A stretch of DNA of 64,000 nt from Chloroflexota bacterium (lineage in GTDB: Bacteria > Chloroflexota > UBA6077 > JACCZL01), in assembly GCA_020845495.1 (NCBI GenBank), contig JADLFM010000260.1, positions 55,313-119,312 on the forward strand, read 5' to 3'. Under the pieces are notes generated by a model. It searched no databases. It was not told the origin of the DNA and saw nothing but the letters and a program-made list of their open reading frames with translations. Position numbers and translations under genes: made by a program. This document shows positions 46,668 through 56,074 of the stretch, in pieces (the first letter of the stretch is position 1; each line of letters opens with the position of its first letter).

Positions 46668-48094
46668 CTATCGACACCACGCGCACTCCGACGACTTCGG
46701 CCCTGCCCTCCCTGAACGGCGTGCGGGGCGCGGCCCTCGTCCGGACCTATGCGCTCCGTGCGCGAACGCTCAGCCTCTTCCGTGGTGTGCTCGCCGACGA
46801 GATCGGCGCTGCCTTTCTCGATCTGCTCGACGCGCTGGCCGCCGAGGCCGACGTTGCACGGGTCGGCAGTGCGTACGCGCGCCTGTTCGGACTGCTCGCC
46901 GACGAGGCTGAGACGTATCCCGAGCCGCTCGTGGGAGACGCCTGGCAGAATCACCTGCTCGATCGACTCCTTGCCGACGACAACCCGTTCAGCCGCAAGG
47001 CCCAATGGGCGGGCACGGAGGGAATGGGCGCGTCGCTCCTGGAGCAGACGAGGCGCGATCTCGCCGCGCTCCAGGTGCTGTTCGGCCTGGACACTACCCG
47101 CCTGAGCCGGGCAGCCGCCAACGTCGCTGACGCCGAGCCGATGGCTCCCTGGGTTACCTGGGATCGCTTCTCGCCGAGCGCGGACGGCCCGCCCATTCAC
47201 GGGGCGGCCGGGCGGGCGCTCAAAGCGCAACTGGCGGCTACGAGTGATTGGTCCACGCTGACCACTGGCCTCGCAGCGTACTTCCGGCAGGTGGGAGCCG
47301 GCCCTTTCGGGCGGTTCCGAGCCTTCCGTTGGGCGCGCGATGGCGGCGAGGGACGTCTCGTCGGCATCATCGCCCCGGATCCGATTCAACTCGATCAACT
47401 CATCGGCTACGAGCAAGAACGGGAACTGGTCGTCCAGAACACCGAACAGTTCCTGGCTGGCTACCCGGCCAACAGCGTGCTGCTCTATGGCGACCGTGGC
47501 ACCGGCAAGTCCTCGACCGTCAAGGCCCTCCTGAACGAGCACGCCGAGCGTGGCCTGCGGCTCATCGAGGTGGCACGCGACGACCTCGCCGACTTCCCCC
47601 GCATCATCAACCTGCTCCGAGACCGGCCGGAGCGCTTCATCCTGTTCGTCGACGATCTGTCCTTCGAGGAGCACGAGCGGGATTACCGTGGACTCAAAGC
47701 AGTGCTGGAGGGGAGCATCGAGGCGCGCCCGGCCAACGTCGTGCTCTATGCGACCTCGAACCGCCGCCACCTCGTGCAGGAGCGCTGGACCGACCGCGAG
47801 TCGACGCTGAATGCCGAGATCCACGGCCAGGACACGATGCAGGAAAAGTTGTCGCTCTCGGATCGGTTCGGCATCCGGGTCGTCTTCCTGGCGCCGGACC
47901 AGCGGCGGTACCTGGATGTTGTGGAAGCACTGGCGCGCCAGCGCCGGCTTGCCATCGAGCCGGAGACGTTGCGTCGCCGTGCAATCCAGTGGGCCGACTG
48001 GCACAACGGCCGGAGCGGCCGGACGGCGCGCCAGTTCGTCGATCATCTGGAAGGCGAGCTTGGCATGGCTGACAGCCAAGGGCATTCAGCGTAG
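46664..48094 (+). CDS. DUF815 family AAA+ ATPase
   Basis: 476 residues. Walker A LLYGDRGTGKSSTVKAL (near 274-290), Walker B RFILFVDDLSFEEHERDYRGLK and sensor-like VVLYATSNRRHLVQERWTDRE are typical of DUF815 predicted ATPases. The N-terminal ~240 residues are helical. Proposed to act as a chaperone-like ATPase; biochemical role not established. It is coupled by ATGA to the SRPBCC gene. Confidence 0.88.
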   Translation: MTIDTTRTPTTSALPSLNGVRGAALVRTYALRARTLSLFRGVLADEIGAAFLDLLDALAAEADVARVGSAYARLFGLLADEAETYPEPLVGDAWQNHLLDRLLADDNPFSRKAQWAGTEGMGASLLEQTRRDLAALQVLFGLDTTRLSRAAANVADAEPMAPWVTWDRFSPSADGPPIHGAAGRALKAQLAATSDWSTLTTGLAAYFRQVGAGPFGRFRAFRWARDGGEGRLVGIIAPDPIQLDQLIGYEQERELVVQNTEQFLAGYPANSVLLYGDRGTGKSSTVKALLNEHAERGLRLIEVARDDLADFPRIINLLRDRPERFILFVDDLSFEEHERDYRGLKAVLEGSIEARPANVVLYATSNRRHLVQERWTDRESTLNAEIHGQDTMQEKLSLSDRFGIRVVFLAPDQRRYLDVVEALARQRRLAIEPETLRRRAIQWADWHNGRSGRTARQFVDHLEGELGMADSQGHSA

Positions 48095-48157
48095 CGTCCG
48101 CGCTCGTTCCCGCCATTCTCCGCCTCTCACCGTACATGGGCCCTCACCCACGCCACG

Positions 48158-48192
48158 CGCATCCGCCTCTCCCAAACGGGGAGGTGGATGCG
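48158..48192. terminator. Hairpin between convergent DUF815 and AI-2E genes
   Basis: CGCATCC-containing left arm at 48158-48173 pairs with the right arm ending GGATGCG at 48192, with one mismatch and one bulge. It lies between two gene ends that face each other (48094 plus, 48318 minus). No T-tract. Confidence 0.5.
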
Positions 48193-48317
48193 GGCGGCCT
48201 CGCTCAGCAGGGGCGGCGCGTGGCTGTTCCGGCCCGTGGTTGCTGCGGCGCGTGGCTACTCCGGTGCGTGGATGCGCCGGAACCTGCCTGGCCAGGAGCG
48301 CGATGTCCGTGAACCAC

Positions 48318-49583
48318 TCACGCGCCGCGGTGATCTGACTCGTCCTCACCTGTTGTCCTGGGCGGCTCCCGACGCGGGAGCGCCGGCCCGCTCAACACCT
48401 CGTTGCCGGCCGCCGCGTCGTCAGATGGCTGGTCAACTCCCGCGGCGCTGACCGATCCACCGCCGGTGCCTGCGCCGGGCGACACGACGGCTTCGACTCG
48501 AAGGGGCGGCTGGACCGGCTGCTGAACGGACAACCGGGCGGCAAAGAAATCGAAGAGCACCCGTACCACGGCGAGCAGTGGCACTGCGAAGGCCGCTCCG
48601 AGCAGCCCGCCCACCTCTCCGCCGGCGATGACCGTCAGGAACACGATCAACGGGTGCACCTTGACGGCCTCTCCCTGGATGCGTGGCGTGAGGAAGTTCC
48701 CCTCGAGCTGGTTGATGAGCAGGTATGCGCCTGCCACCAGGAGCGCCGTGAGTGGCGAGATGAACAGGGCAATGATGACCGCCGGGATGGCGCCCAGGAA
48801 GGCGCCGATGTACGGCAAGATGCCCGTTGCTGACGTCCATAGCGCGAGCAGGAACGCGTACGGCATCCCCAGGAAGGTCAGAATGACGTACGCCAGCACC
48901 CCCTGGATCGCCAGGGATGTGAGCAGGCCGCCCAGGTAGCGGGAGAGCGACCGCCCCATCTCGTCCCAGAGAGCCTGGGCGTCGAGGTGATATCGCGCAG
49001 GCACCGCACGCAGGTAGGCCGTCTCGAAGCGGCGGATGTCGGCCAACAGGTAGATCGTGACGAACAGGACGCCGACGAGCAGCAAGATGGTGCCGAACGC
49101 GCCGGTTAGGATGCCGAAGACGCTATTGAGCGCGGATTGGCCCAGGCTCTGAGCGCGGTCGAGTAACTCCTTCTCCGCGCTGGCGATCAGAACGTCCGGT
49201 TCGGCCGGGAGGAGCCCGCGCTCCGCAAGCGGTTGGAGGAGGCGGCGGAAGAAGTCCTCCGCGTCGATTGCGAACTGTGGTGTCGCCGCGATCAACTCTC
49301 CCAACTGCCGGATCAGCAGCGGAACCAGGACCACCAGCGCGTAGACCACCAGGACGAGCAGCGCCACGATCACGATCGCGATGGCCACCCAGCGCGGCAT
49401 GACGTAGGTCAGTAGCCGCACCGGGAACGAGAGGATCAACGCCAGTGTCGCCCCTCCGAGGAGCAGCGGCAGCAGGCTTGGCGCCCACGTGAAGAGCAGC
49501 ACCAGGAGGACGACCGTCGCGAGGAGCAGCAAGTTCCGAATGCGCGGCGAGATCGGAATCGGTGTGACGCCGGCCGGGGGCAT
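48318..49583 (-). CDS. AI-2E family transporter (PerM-like)
   Basis: 421 residues from ATG 49583 with GGAGGAG about 10 nt upstream. About eight transmembrane helices: RNLLLLATVVLLVLLFTWA and LLPLLLGGATLALILSFPVRLL open it. Family motifs are IYLLADIRRFE and GMPYAFLLALWTSATGILPYIGAFLGAIPAVIIAL, then LEGNFLTPRIQGEAVKVHPLIVF near the end. The C-terminal ~70 residues are a Pro/Ser-rich tail. The longer open frame to 50279 is antisense. Proposed exporter of small metabolites; the AI-2 role is unproven here. Confidence 0.9.
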   Translation of the reverse strand: MPPAGVTPIPISPRIRNLLLLATVVLLVLLFTWAPSLLPLLLGGATLALILSFPVRLLTYVMPRWVAIAIVIVALLVLVVYALVVLVPLLIRQLGELIAATPQFAIDAEDFFRRLLQPLAERGLLPAEPDVLIASAEKELLDRAQSLGQSALNSVFGILTGAFGTILLLVGVLFVTIYLLADIRRFETAYLRAVPARYHLDAQALWDEMGRSLSRYLGGLLTSLAIQGVLAYVILTFLGMPYAFLLALWTSATGILPYIGAFLGAIPAVIIALFISPLTALLVAGAYLLINQLEGNFLTPRIQGEAVKVHPLIVFLTVIAGGEVGGLLGAAFAVPLLAVVRVLFDFFAARLSVQQPVQPPLRVEAVVSPGAGTGGGSVSAAGVDQPSDDAAAGNEVLSGPALPRREPPRTTGEDESDHRGA

Positions 49584-49863
49584 CGTTCGGCGGTCTCCTC
49601 CATCCTTCTTTCCAGGCGCAGTGTCGTGCACGAGCGGCTCCAGTGTCCCGGTCGATGTTGCAAGAACAGCGTGATCTACATCGTGACATACGTAGCACGC
49701 AAGAGCGCTCCCCCGAACTTCGCGGCTCCCGCCGCCGCTCATAACGCTCCGCTTCCGGTCGATGGTCCGGCCACAGGGCATCACGGCGTGGCGTCCCAGA
49801 GCTTTACAGACCAGATCGCTGGGCCCCTGTGGTATCGTTTCCAGACTATTCGGGGGAACGACC

Positions 49864-51327
49864 GTGCCACGAACGCCACGCTTCCTGATTCTCCTCGTTC
49901 TCGCCATGTTCGGGCTGTCGGTCGCGTTGCCCACGACCGCCGACGCGAGCGCGATTTCATGGGGAGCGCTCACACGTCTCGCACAGATCGACTCGTCGGC
50001 CGACGCGCGCCCCGGCCCAATCGTCCGACAGGCGTTCGACCTGATCATGGACCGCCTCGTCGTGCCGCCTCGGTCCAGCGTCCTGCTGGCTGGCGGGTTG
50101 GAAGGCGCGGGGGGATTGCTCGAGGCGAAGGGGATTCCCGCGCCGGGCGTGGCCCCTGGGTTCACCGACAACCGCCGCGAAGACTGGCAGACGTTCGCGC
50201 AGGTGTACCCCCAGTTCGTCCAGGCGCTCGGCGATGCCGCGCCGCGCGAGCTACTCGACCGATCGATCGTCGACGGCATGGCACGGTCGGTAAACAGTAG
50301 CCATACCTACTACATGTCCCCTGAGTTGTTCCGGGCTGCTCAGGCTGATCTCCAGAATCGAACCCGCTACGCCGGGATCGGCGTCTCCCTCACACGCGAC
50401 CTCGTCATCACCGAAGTTTTCGAGGGGAGCCCGGCCGAGGCGGCAGGTGTCCTCCCCGGCGACCAGATCGTCGGGGTGAACGGTGAATCCGTCGAGGGGC
50501 AAGATTCGGCCGCGACGAGCGGCAAGGTGCGCGGCGAGCCCGGTACGCAAGTGACGATCAGCTTCCGGCGCGCAGATAGCCCTACGCCCATCGACAAGAC
50601 GATCACCCGGGCAACGGTCTCGTACCAGTGGCTCCGCGCCCGCATCCTGGACGGCAACATCGGCTACCTGAAGATCCGGACCTGGGTCACGCCCGACTCG
50701 CTGTCGCTGTTCAACGACGCGATGCAGCAATTCCTCGACGCCGACGTTCAGGGTTTGATCGTCGACGTCCGGGGCAACAGCGGCGGCTCCGTCGCGACGG
50801 GCGAGCAGGTCGCCAGCCGGCTGATCCCGCCAGATCAGCCGCTCTACCAGCAGATCGACCGGCGGGGCGGCGAGCGGACCGTGACGACCTGGGGCGACTA
50901 CTGGGATCACGACGTTCCGATGGCAATCCTGACCGATGGTGGAAGCGCCTCGATGAGCGAGATTCTGGCCTCGGCGCTCAAGGAGGACGGCATCGCTCAG
51001 GTCATCGGCACGAAGACGGCTGGCGCGGTCGCGGCCGGCGTGCCCTACCCGTTGTCCGACGGGTCGGGGCTGCTCGTCACGTCACTGTTGATCAAGTCGG
51101 CGCGGGGCAACGAACTGGAGAGCATCGGGGTCGAGCCGGATCAGGTCGTCGAGCCCGATCCGGCCCAACTGCGACTCGGGAAGGACGTACAACTCGAAGC
51201 GGCGCTCGGGTATATCCACGAGGAGGCGAATCGCCGTGCCGCCGTGCGCCCGGCCGCCGAAACGATGCCGGCACCCACGCCGTGGAGCCTCTCCGCCTTC
51301 CTTCCCTGGCCGCTTCAGATCCGCTGA
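49864..51327 (+). CDS. Exported S41 family (C-terminal processing) peptidase with PDZ
   Basis: 487 residues from GTG 49864 with GGGGGA 6 nt upstream. Signal peptide PRTPRFLILLVLAMFGLSVALPTTADAS is followed by an N-terminal helical region, a PDZ domain (GIGVSLTRDLVITEVFEGSPAEAAGVLPGDQIVGVNG) and the S41 core DVQGLIVDVRGNSGGSV, GGSASMSEILASALKEDGIAQVIGTKTAG, with the catalytic Ser near 362 and Lys near 383. Processes or degrades exported proteins. It diverges from the AI-2E gene across ~280 bp. Confidence 0.92.
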   Translation: MPRTPRFLILLVLAMFGLSVALPTTADASAISWGALTRLAQIDSSADARPGPIVRQAFDLIMDRLVVPPRSSVLLAGGLEGAGGLLEAKGIPAPGVAPGFTDNRREDWQTFAQVYPQFVQALGDAAPRELLDRSIVDGMARSVNSSHTYYMSPELFRAAQADLQNRTRYAGIGVSLTRDLVITEVFEGSPAEAAGVLPGDQIVGVNGESVEGQDSAATSGKVRGEPGTQVTISFRRADSPTPIDKTITRATVSYQWLRARILDGNIGYLKIRTWVTPDSLSLFNDAMQQFLDADVQGLIVDVRGNSGGSVATGEQVASRLIPPDQPLYQQIDRRGGERTVTTWGDYWDHDVPMAILTDGGSASMSEILASALKEDGIAQVIGTKTAGAVAAGVPYPLSDGSGLLVTSLLIKSARGNELESIGVEPDQVVEPDPAQLRLGKDVQLEAALGYIHEEANRRAAVRPAAETMPAPTPWSLSAFLPWPLQIR

Positions 51328-51507
51328 GCGTCCGGTTCAGGCCGACTGATCGAGCCTTCGTCTCGCCTGCGCCGCGCTACGCGCCCCGTGATGTCATTCT
51401 GACGCGCCGCGCGGCTCGCGCTGTATCCTCTCCGGTGTGCCGCCTTCGCCCGGTGCCAGCGGCGGGCCGCACCCCTCAGCGGCGCTATCTTCCTCCGAGG
51501 CCCCTCG

Positions 51508-52113
51508 ATGCCGACGTCCACGCCCGAGTTACCCGCTTCTTCCTCCGACGCACCTGAGTCAACCAGCACGTCGACTGATACGGCTCCCCGTTCGGCCGCC
51601 CGTACCGTTTCCCGCTCAGTCCGCATTCTGACGTGGCTGCGACTGCTCACGGGGGCTGGCTTCATCTACCAGGGCACGCAACACATCCTTGGGATGTGGG
51701 CGCAGCGCGATCTGGCCGCGCTGCACACGGTCTGGCAAGGCTGGCCGGCCGTGGGCGGGATGCGCCCGCTCGAAGTGGTCATCATTGTGGCGATCCTCGA
51801 GTTCAGCCTGGGTGTGTTCCTGTTCGGCGGACTGCTGACTCGGATTCTGAGCGCGCTCGCTGTCCTCCTGACAGGGCTCCAGGCGGTCGCCCTGGGGTTC
51901 GATAGCGGCCTCGTCAACCTGCTGCTGCTCGTCGGCGCGGCCATCGTGTTCGTGCGGGGGGGAGGCGTCGGGACCATGGACGCGCTGCTCGGGAAGATGC
52001 AGCGGAAGTCGATGGAGCGCCAGCGCGAGCGCGAAGCCGAGGCGGCAGCCCGGCGTGCCGCCAGGCGTGCCGTGGCCAAGCAGACTGCTCAGGACCAGAC
52101 GACTACGCGGTAG
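51508..52113 (+). CDS. DoxX family membrane protein
   Basis: 201 residues. Four hydrophobic segments beginning LTWLRLLTGAGFIYQGTQHILGM, then LEVVIIVAILEFSLGVFLFGGLLTRILSALAVLLTGLQAVAL and LVNLLLLVGAAIVFVRGGG, as in DoxX/terminal oxidase-associated proteins. N-terminal ~35 residues are Ser/Thr/Pro-rich, and the C-terminus is a basic helical tail. ATG 51508 follows a CGAGG. Role usually in respiration or redox stress. Confidence 0.82.
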   Translation: MPTSTPELPASSSDAPESTSTSTDTAPRSAARTVSRSVRILTWLRLLTGAGFIYQGTQHILGMWAQRDLAALHTVWQGWPAVGGMRPLEVVIIVAILEFSLGVFLFGGLLTRILSALAVLLTGLQAVALGFDSGLVNLLLLVGAAIVFVRGGGVGTMDALLGKMQRKSMERQREREAEAAARRAARRAVAKQTAQDQTTTR

Positions 52114-52166
52114 TCCACCGCAGTCCACCGCCGTCAACTCGGCCCCCTGGGAGGGCCGCGCAGCGG

Positions 52167-52207
52167 GGGTGAAGGTTCTTCGTAGCTTCCCGTAAGAACC
52201 CTCACCC
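52167..52207. terminator. 14-bp hairpin between convergent genes
   Basis: gggtgaaggttctt (52167-52180) pairs with aagaaccctcaccc (52194-52207) with one mismatch around 13 nt. It separates the DoxX stop (52113) from the dehydrogenase stop (52241). Confidence 0.7.
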
Positions 52208-52240
52208 GGCCCTCTCCTGTTGGGCAAAGGAGTGCCTGGG

Positions 52241-53191
52241 TCAGTAGCCGCTGCGCTTGTCCACCAGATTGACGAGCGGCTCGCCGCGCTGGAAGCGCCC
52301 CAGATTCTCCCGAAGGATCTCGACGCAGCGGCGATCCTTCTCGGTCGAGGCGCCGGCCAGATGGGGCGTCAGGATGACGTTCGGGATGTCCCACAACTCG
52401 CTCCTCGGCGAGAGCGGCTCCTCCTCGAAGACGTCCAGGCCAGCCCCGGCGATGGCGCCTCGCTTCAGCACGTCCACCAGCGCCGGCTCGTCCACGATGC
52501 CGCCACGCGAGACAACCAGCAGGTAGGCGGTCGGCTTCATCCGTCCGAGCACGTCCGCGCCGATCATGTGGCGGCTCTCGGGGGTGAACGGCGCCGCGAT
52601 GACCACCACGTCCGACTGCTCGAACAGGTCCGGCAGCCGGTCGAGACTCCAGACGGTCACGCCATGCGGTGCCTCAGGCATCGGGCGGGGATCCGCCGCC
52701 AGCACCGATAGCTCGAACCCGAGGGCGCGCTGGGCGACCTGCTGCCCGATCTGCCCGTAGCCGACGATCCCGATCGTTCGTCCGGCGATCTCCTCGACCT
52801 CCGGGATGGCGGCATCGCGGCTCCAGCGCCGCGCGAGCTTGTCTTGCTCGAAGCGGAGGATGCCGCGTGTGAACGCCAGCAGCATTGCGAAGGCGTGCTC
52901 GGCGATCACGCGGGCGTGGGCGCCGCGAGCGTTGGTCAGGATGACGTCGCTCTCGACGATCTCTGGGATCGAGCAGAACATCTCGACGCCGGCGCTTGGA
53001 CACTGAATCCAGCGCAGCTTCTTCGCCACCTGGAACTGCTCGCGGTTCGGCCAGCCGTAGACCACGTCCGCGTCGACGATCTCCCGTGCGATCTCGTCCG
53101 GCGTGCGTGCCCAGACCTTCTGGACGTCTTCAAGGTCGTCGAGCAGTCCGAAGTAGGGGTCGCCCATGCGGGTCGTCAGCAGCAGCTTCAC
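52241..53191 (-). CDS. D-2-hydroxyacid dehydrogenase family protein
   Basis: 316 residues, GTG start with GGGAGGG 6 nt upstream. Rossmann NAD(P) motif TIGIVGYGQIGQQVAQRALGF near 133-152, catalytic region VVVIAAPFTPESRHMIG, VSRGGIVDEPALVDVL, Glu in GAGLDVFEEEPL and His in ILTPHLAGAS. Reduces 2-keto acids or oxidises 2-hydroxy acids; specificity not visible. It has no operon partner. Confidence 0.9.
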   Translation of the reverse strand: MKLLLTTRMGDPYFGLLDDLEDVQKVWARTPDEIAREIVDADVVYGWPNREQFQVAKKLRWIQCPSAGVEMFCSIPEIVESDVILTNARGAHARVIAEHAFAMLLAFTRGILRFEQDKLARRWSRDAAIPEVEEIAGRTIGIVGYGQIGQQVAQRALGFELSVLAADPRPMPEAPHGVTVWSLDRLPDLFEQSDVVVIAAPFTPESRHMIGADVLGRMKPTAYLLVVSRGGIVDEPALVDVLKRGAIAGAGLDVFEEEPLSPRSELWDIPNVILTPHLAGASTEKDRRCVEILRENLGRFQRGEPLVNLVDKRSGY

Positions 53192-53339
53192 GCAGTCCCT
53201 CCCGTTTGCTCCGATGCGTAGGTCCGGCCAATGGTGTCGTTCGCTTCGTTGGGGGTGTGATCTACTCCCGCCCGTCAGGCCAAACGTCGAGGCCGTCCCG
53301 CCGTGGCCGGCCTTCGGGCAGTGCCGCGTGGCATGAGGG

Positions 53340-53381
53340 GTTCAACCAGTGGCGTTCAACCAGTGGCGTTCAGCCAGTAGT
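53340..53381. repeat. 14-bp tandem repeat
   Basis: gttcaaccagtggc occurs twice and a third, diverged copy (gttcagccagtagt) overlaps the 3' end of the luciferase-like gene, so the repeat contributes its last codons. Confidence 0.75.
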
Positions 53382-54407
53382 GACCGTTCCGTCCTTCCCG
53401 CCGCCCGGGCGGATCATCGCCTCGGCCAGAAGCTCGTACGATCGTAACCGGCTCGCCTCGTCCTCGGTGATCGTCACCACGACGACCTCGTCCACGCCGT
53501 ACTCGGCGGCGAGCGCGAGCAGCCGCTCCTTCACCTGGGCCGGCGTCCCGATGATGGCGCGGTTCTGAGTGTGCTCGGCGATGGCGAGCTCGCGCGGGGT
53601 CCAGAGGTGGGCCTCGGCTTCGGCGACGGTTGGGTAGGGACCGGTCTGGCCGGTGTAGAGCCGAGCGATGAAGAGTTGACGGCTCTGGGCCAGCCGATGG
53701 GCCTCGGCCTCGGTGGCGGCACAAATGACGAACACCCCGACGTTCGCACGCGGCTCGGCCAGCAGATCGGACGGCGTGAAGTAGTGGCGATAGACTCGGA
53801 CGATATCGGGGCCGCCATCGGCATTGATAAAGTGGGCGAACGAGAAGGCGGTGCCGAGGGCGGCCGCATAACGGGCGCTGTCGGCCGATGAGCCAAGCAG
53901 CCAGATCTCCGGCGCGGTCGGCCCGACCGGCATAGCCCGCACACCGGCGAAGGGATGGCCCGGGCGCAGGCGGTCGTGGAGCCAGTCGATGACGTCGGCT
54001 ACCTGGGACGGATAGTACTCGATGCCGAGCGCGCCAGGGCCGTGCGCCAGCGCTCTAGCGGTTCGCTGATCGCTGCCCGGCGCTCGCCCGATGCCGAGGT
54101 CGATTCGCCCGGGAAAGAGCGTTTCGAGCATGCGGAAATTCTCGGCGACTTTGAGGGCGCTATAGTGCGAGAGCATCACGCCACCGGAGCCGACGCGCAG
54201 GTGCTGGGTGTGGGCGGCGACCTGTCCGATCAGGATTTCGGGGCTGGATCCGGCCAGCGCCTGGCTCGAGTGATGCTCGGCGAGCCAGTAGCGGTGGTAG
54301 CCAAGGCGGTCGGCAACCTGGGCGAGCCGGAGGGTTTCCTGGAGAGCATCGGCCGGCGTCTGGCCGGTCCGGATGGGCGATTGATCGAGGACGCTGAGGG
54401 TAAGCAC
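53370..54407 (-). CDS. LLM class (luciferase-like) flavin-dependent oxidoreductase
   Basis: 345 residues from GTG 54407; the open frame runs further upstream to 54488 with no similarity. Bacterial luciferase-like barrel: LSVLDQSPIRTGQTPADALQETLRLAQ, YWLAEHHSSQALAGSSPEILIGQVAAHT, GIGRAPGSDQRTARAL and PTAPEIWLLGSSADSARYAAALG. FMN/F420-dependent monooxygenase; substrate unknown. The MsnO8-type subgroup is a reasonable guess. Confidence 0.88.
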   Translation of the reverse strand: MLTLSVLDQSPIRTGQTPADALQETLRLAQVADRLGYHRYWLAEHHSSQALAGSSPEILIGQVAAHTQHLRVGSGGVMLSHYSALKVAENFRMLETLFPGRIDLGIGRAPGSDQRTARALAHGPGALGIEYYPSQVADVIDWLHDRLRPGHPFAGVRAMPVGPTAPEIWLLGSSADSARYAAALGTAFSFAHFINADGGPDIVRVYRHYFTPSDLLAEPRANVGVFVICAATEAEAHRLAQSRQLFIARLYTGQTGPYPTVAEAEAHLWTPRELAIAEHTQNRAIIGTPAQVKERLLALAAEYGVDEVVVVTITEDEASRLRSYELLAEAMIRPGGGKDGTVTTG

Positions 54408-54754
54408 GCCGGGAGTGTACCTACTGCTGCCGCGCCTGTGACGAAACGCCCGGGACCGGCCAGAATCGCGGAGCCGTGACGGCGACACGTCGTGCCGATT
54501 CGGGGCACGACGTACCCCGACCTGGCGGCATCGTCATCGGGCATGCTGCATCCAGGTCCACGTGGAGGGGTCGGACGTCATGCCAGGTACATCGCTGGAC
54601 GTCGTTCATCTGGGGTGCCTGATGGAGCCCACAGTCCAGGGAGATCGACACAGCCGCGCTCAGACGCTCGAAACTACCCGCCTCCAGGCCCCGAGAGGAT
54701 AGGGGCGGCCTGGAGGCGACGAGAGCTTGGGGACGGTGCGAAAGCCGTCGCGCG
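54408..54754. other. Intergenic region with terminator hairpin
   Basis: 347 bp between the luciferase-like gene start and the lipoprotein stop. Contains the hairpin at 54679-54718; no further gene or promoter recognised. Confidence 0.45.
54679..54718 (-). terminator. 12-bp hairpin downstream of the lipoprotein gene
   Basis: cgcctccaggcc (54679-54690) pairs perfectly with ggcctggaggcg (54707-54718) around a 16-nt loop, 37 nt after the lipoprotein stop (54755). No T-tract. Confidence 0.7.
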
Positions 54755-55204
54755 TCATCCGCCAACAGGATGAACGTCGAGGATGGCGGTGTCGCTGGCA
54801 GCCCCGCCAAGCGTCATCTGGAACATCCCGGTGTCCGGCGCTGTCAGCCCGATCTGGGTCGTCTGGTCCATGGCGATCTGTTGCGGATCCACGAGACCTT
54901 GAATGGCGAGTGTGTACACCTTCTCGTCGTCGTTCTTCACTATCAGGCGCGTCGGACCGGGCTGCATGGTGTAGCGGTCACTCTGGAGCTTGCCATTGCG
55001 GATCTCGATGGTCAGGCGCTGCACGTCTTCTGGAATGTCTGGAGCGGGATGGAGCGCGGTCGGCGTAACCGCGTCCGCATCTGACCTCGAATCCGACGCC
55101 GTATGGGTGCTCATACAGGCGGAACTGGCGATGAACAAGGCGATAGCGGCAAGCAATCCGCCGATCCGGGCGGCCCAGCCTGCGTACGAGTGCAGCACAG
55201 TCAC
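54755..55204 (-). CDS. Exported lipoprotein with cupredoxin-like domain
   Basis: 149 residues from GTG 55204, chosen because GGAGG lies 6 nt upstream; ATG 55258 would add 18 residues. Signal peptide IGGLLAAIALFIASSAC ends in a lipobox. The mature part is beta-rich (VQRLTIEIRNGKLQSDRYTMQPGPTRLIVKNDDEKVYTLAIQGL, FQMTLGGAASDTAILDVHP), which resembles cupredoxin-like folds without an obvious copper Cys. It follows the two-component pair on the same strand. Confidence 0.68.
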   Translation of the reverse strand: MTVLHSYAGWAARIGGLLAAIALFIASSACMSTHTASDSRSDADAVTPTALHPAPDIPEDVQRLTIEIRNGKLQSDRYTMQPGPTRLIVKNDDEKVYTLAIQGLVDPQQIAMDQTTQIGLTAPDTGMFQMTLGGAASDTAILDVHPVGG

Positions 55205-55360
55205 AGCGATCCTCCAGGGACGTGCTTGGGGTGAAAGTACGGGTGCGGAATGCGCCATCTGACAAGGGGTGTGCAGAGCGCCTTCGAAGCAGGGCTCACG
55301 CTTCGGCTTTCTGCAAACCGTGGACCGGATGCCACCCCCAGGCCGCTCCGGTCAGTGCGC

Positions 55361-56074
55361 TCAGCCGGTGCTGGCCGAGCGAGTAGCTGGGACGAAGCGG
55401 TAGCCGACGCCCCATTGGGTCTGGATGTAACGCGGCTGCTCCGCGTCGTCACCGAGCTTCTGGCGCAGGCGGCGGACGAAGACCTTCAGGTACTGTGCGT
55501 CGCCGACGTATTCCGGCCCCCAGACCTGTTCGAGCAGCAAGTGGTGGGGCACGGTCGTGCCGGCATGGCGGACGAGCGTCTCGAGGAGCCGGTACTCAGT
55601 CGAGGTAAGGGCCACGACCTCGCCGCCGATGCGGACCTCGTGGGTGGTGAAGTTCACCGCGAGGTCGCCGACGGTGACGTCCGCGCGCGTCTCAGCGGTC
55701 GTCGCGCTGGCCCGCCGCACCAGCGCGCGGAGGCGAGCCAGGAGTTCCAGGTGGTCAAAGGGCTTGGTCAGGTAGTCGTCCGCCCCGAGATCAAACGCCC
55801 GGACCTTGTCGATGGTGGCGTCACGAACCGTCAGCATCAAAATCGGTACGCGCGAGGTCTCGCGGATGCGGCGGCAGACCTCGAAGCCGTTGGGCGGCGG
55901 CAGTTCGACGTCCAGGACCACGAGATCGGCGCCCTGCTCGCGGAAGATCGTCAGCGCCTCGGCGCCACTGCTAGCGACGGTGACCTGGCAGCCCGGCCAG
56001 GTCATCCGTGCACCGAAGGCGACGATCTCCGCGACGTCGGCCGCATCCTCCGCGACCAGGATCCTGAGCGTCAT
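55361..56074 (-). CDS. OmpR/PhoB-family response regulator
   Basis: 237 residues. Receiver domain RILVAEDAADVAEIV with phosphoacceptor Asp in LVVLDVELPPPNGFEV (D53-55 region), KPFDHLELLARL, then a winged-helix effector VALTSTEYRLLETLVRHAGTTV and VWGPEYVGDAQYLKVFVRRLRQKLGDD. DNA-binding regulator partnered with the sensor kinase whose stop overlaps its start (ATGA). KdpE-like in length and layout. Confidence 0.93.
   Translation of the reverse strand: MTLRILVAEDAADVAEIVAFGARMTWPGCQVTVASSGAEALTIFREQGADLVVLDVELPPPNGFEVCRRIRETSRVPILMLTVRDATIDKVRAFDLGADDYLTKPFDHLELLARLRALVRRASATTAETRADVTVGDLAVNFTTHEVRIGGEVVALTSTEYRLLETLVRHAGTTVPHHLLLEQVWGPEYVGDAQYLKVFVRRLRQKLGDDAEQPRYIQTQWGVGYRFVPATRSASTG

Noticed and set aside
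46397..48085. 562-codon minus-strand frame over the SRPBCC-DUF815 genes
   Set aside because: Antisense to genes with strong motifs and coupled starts; no recognisable domain.
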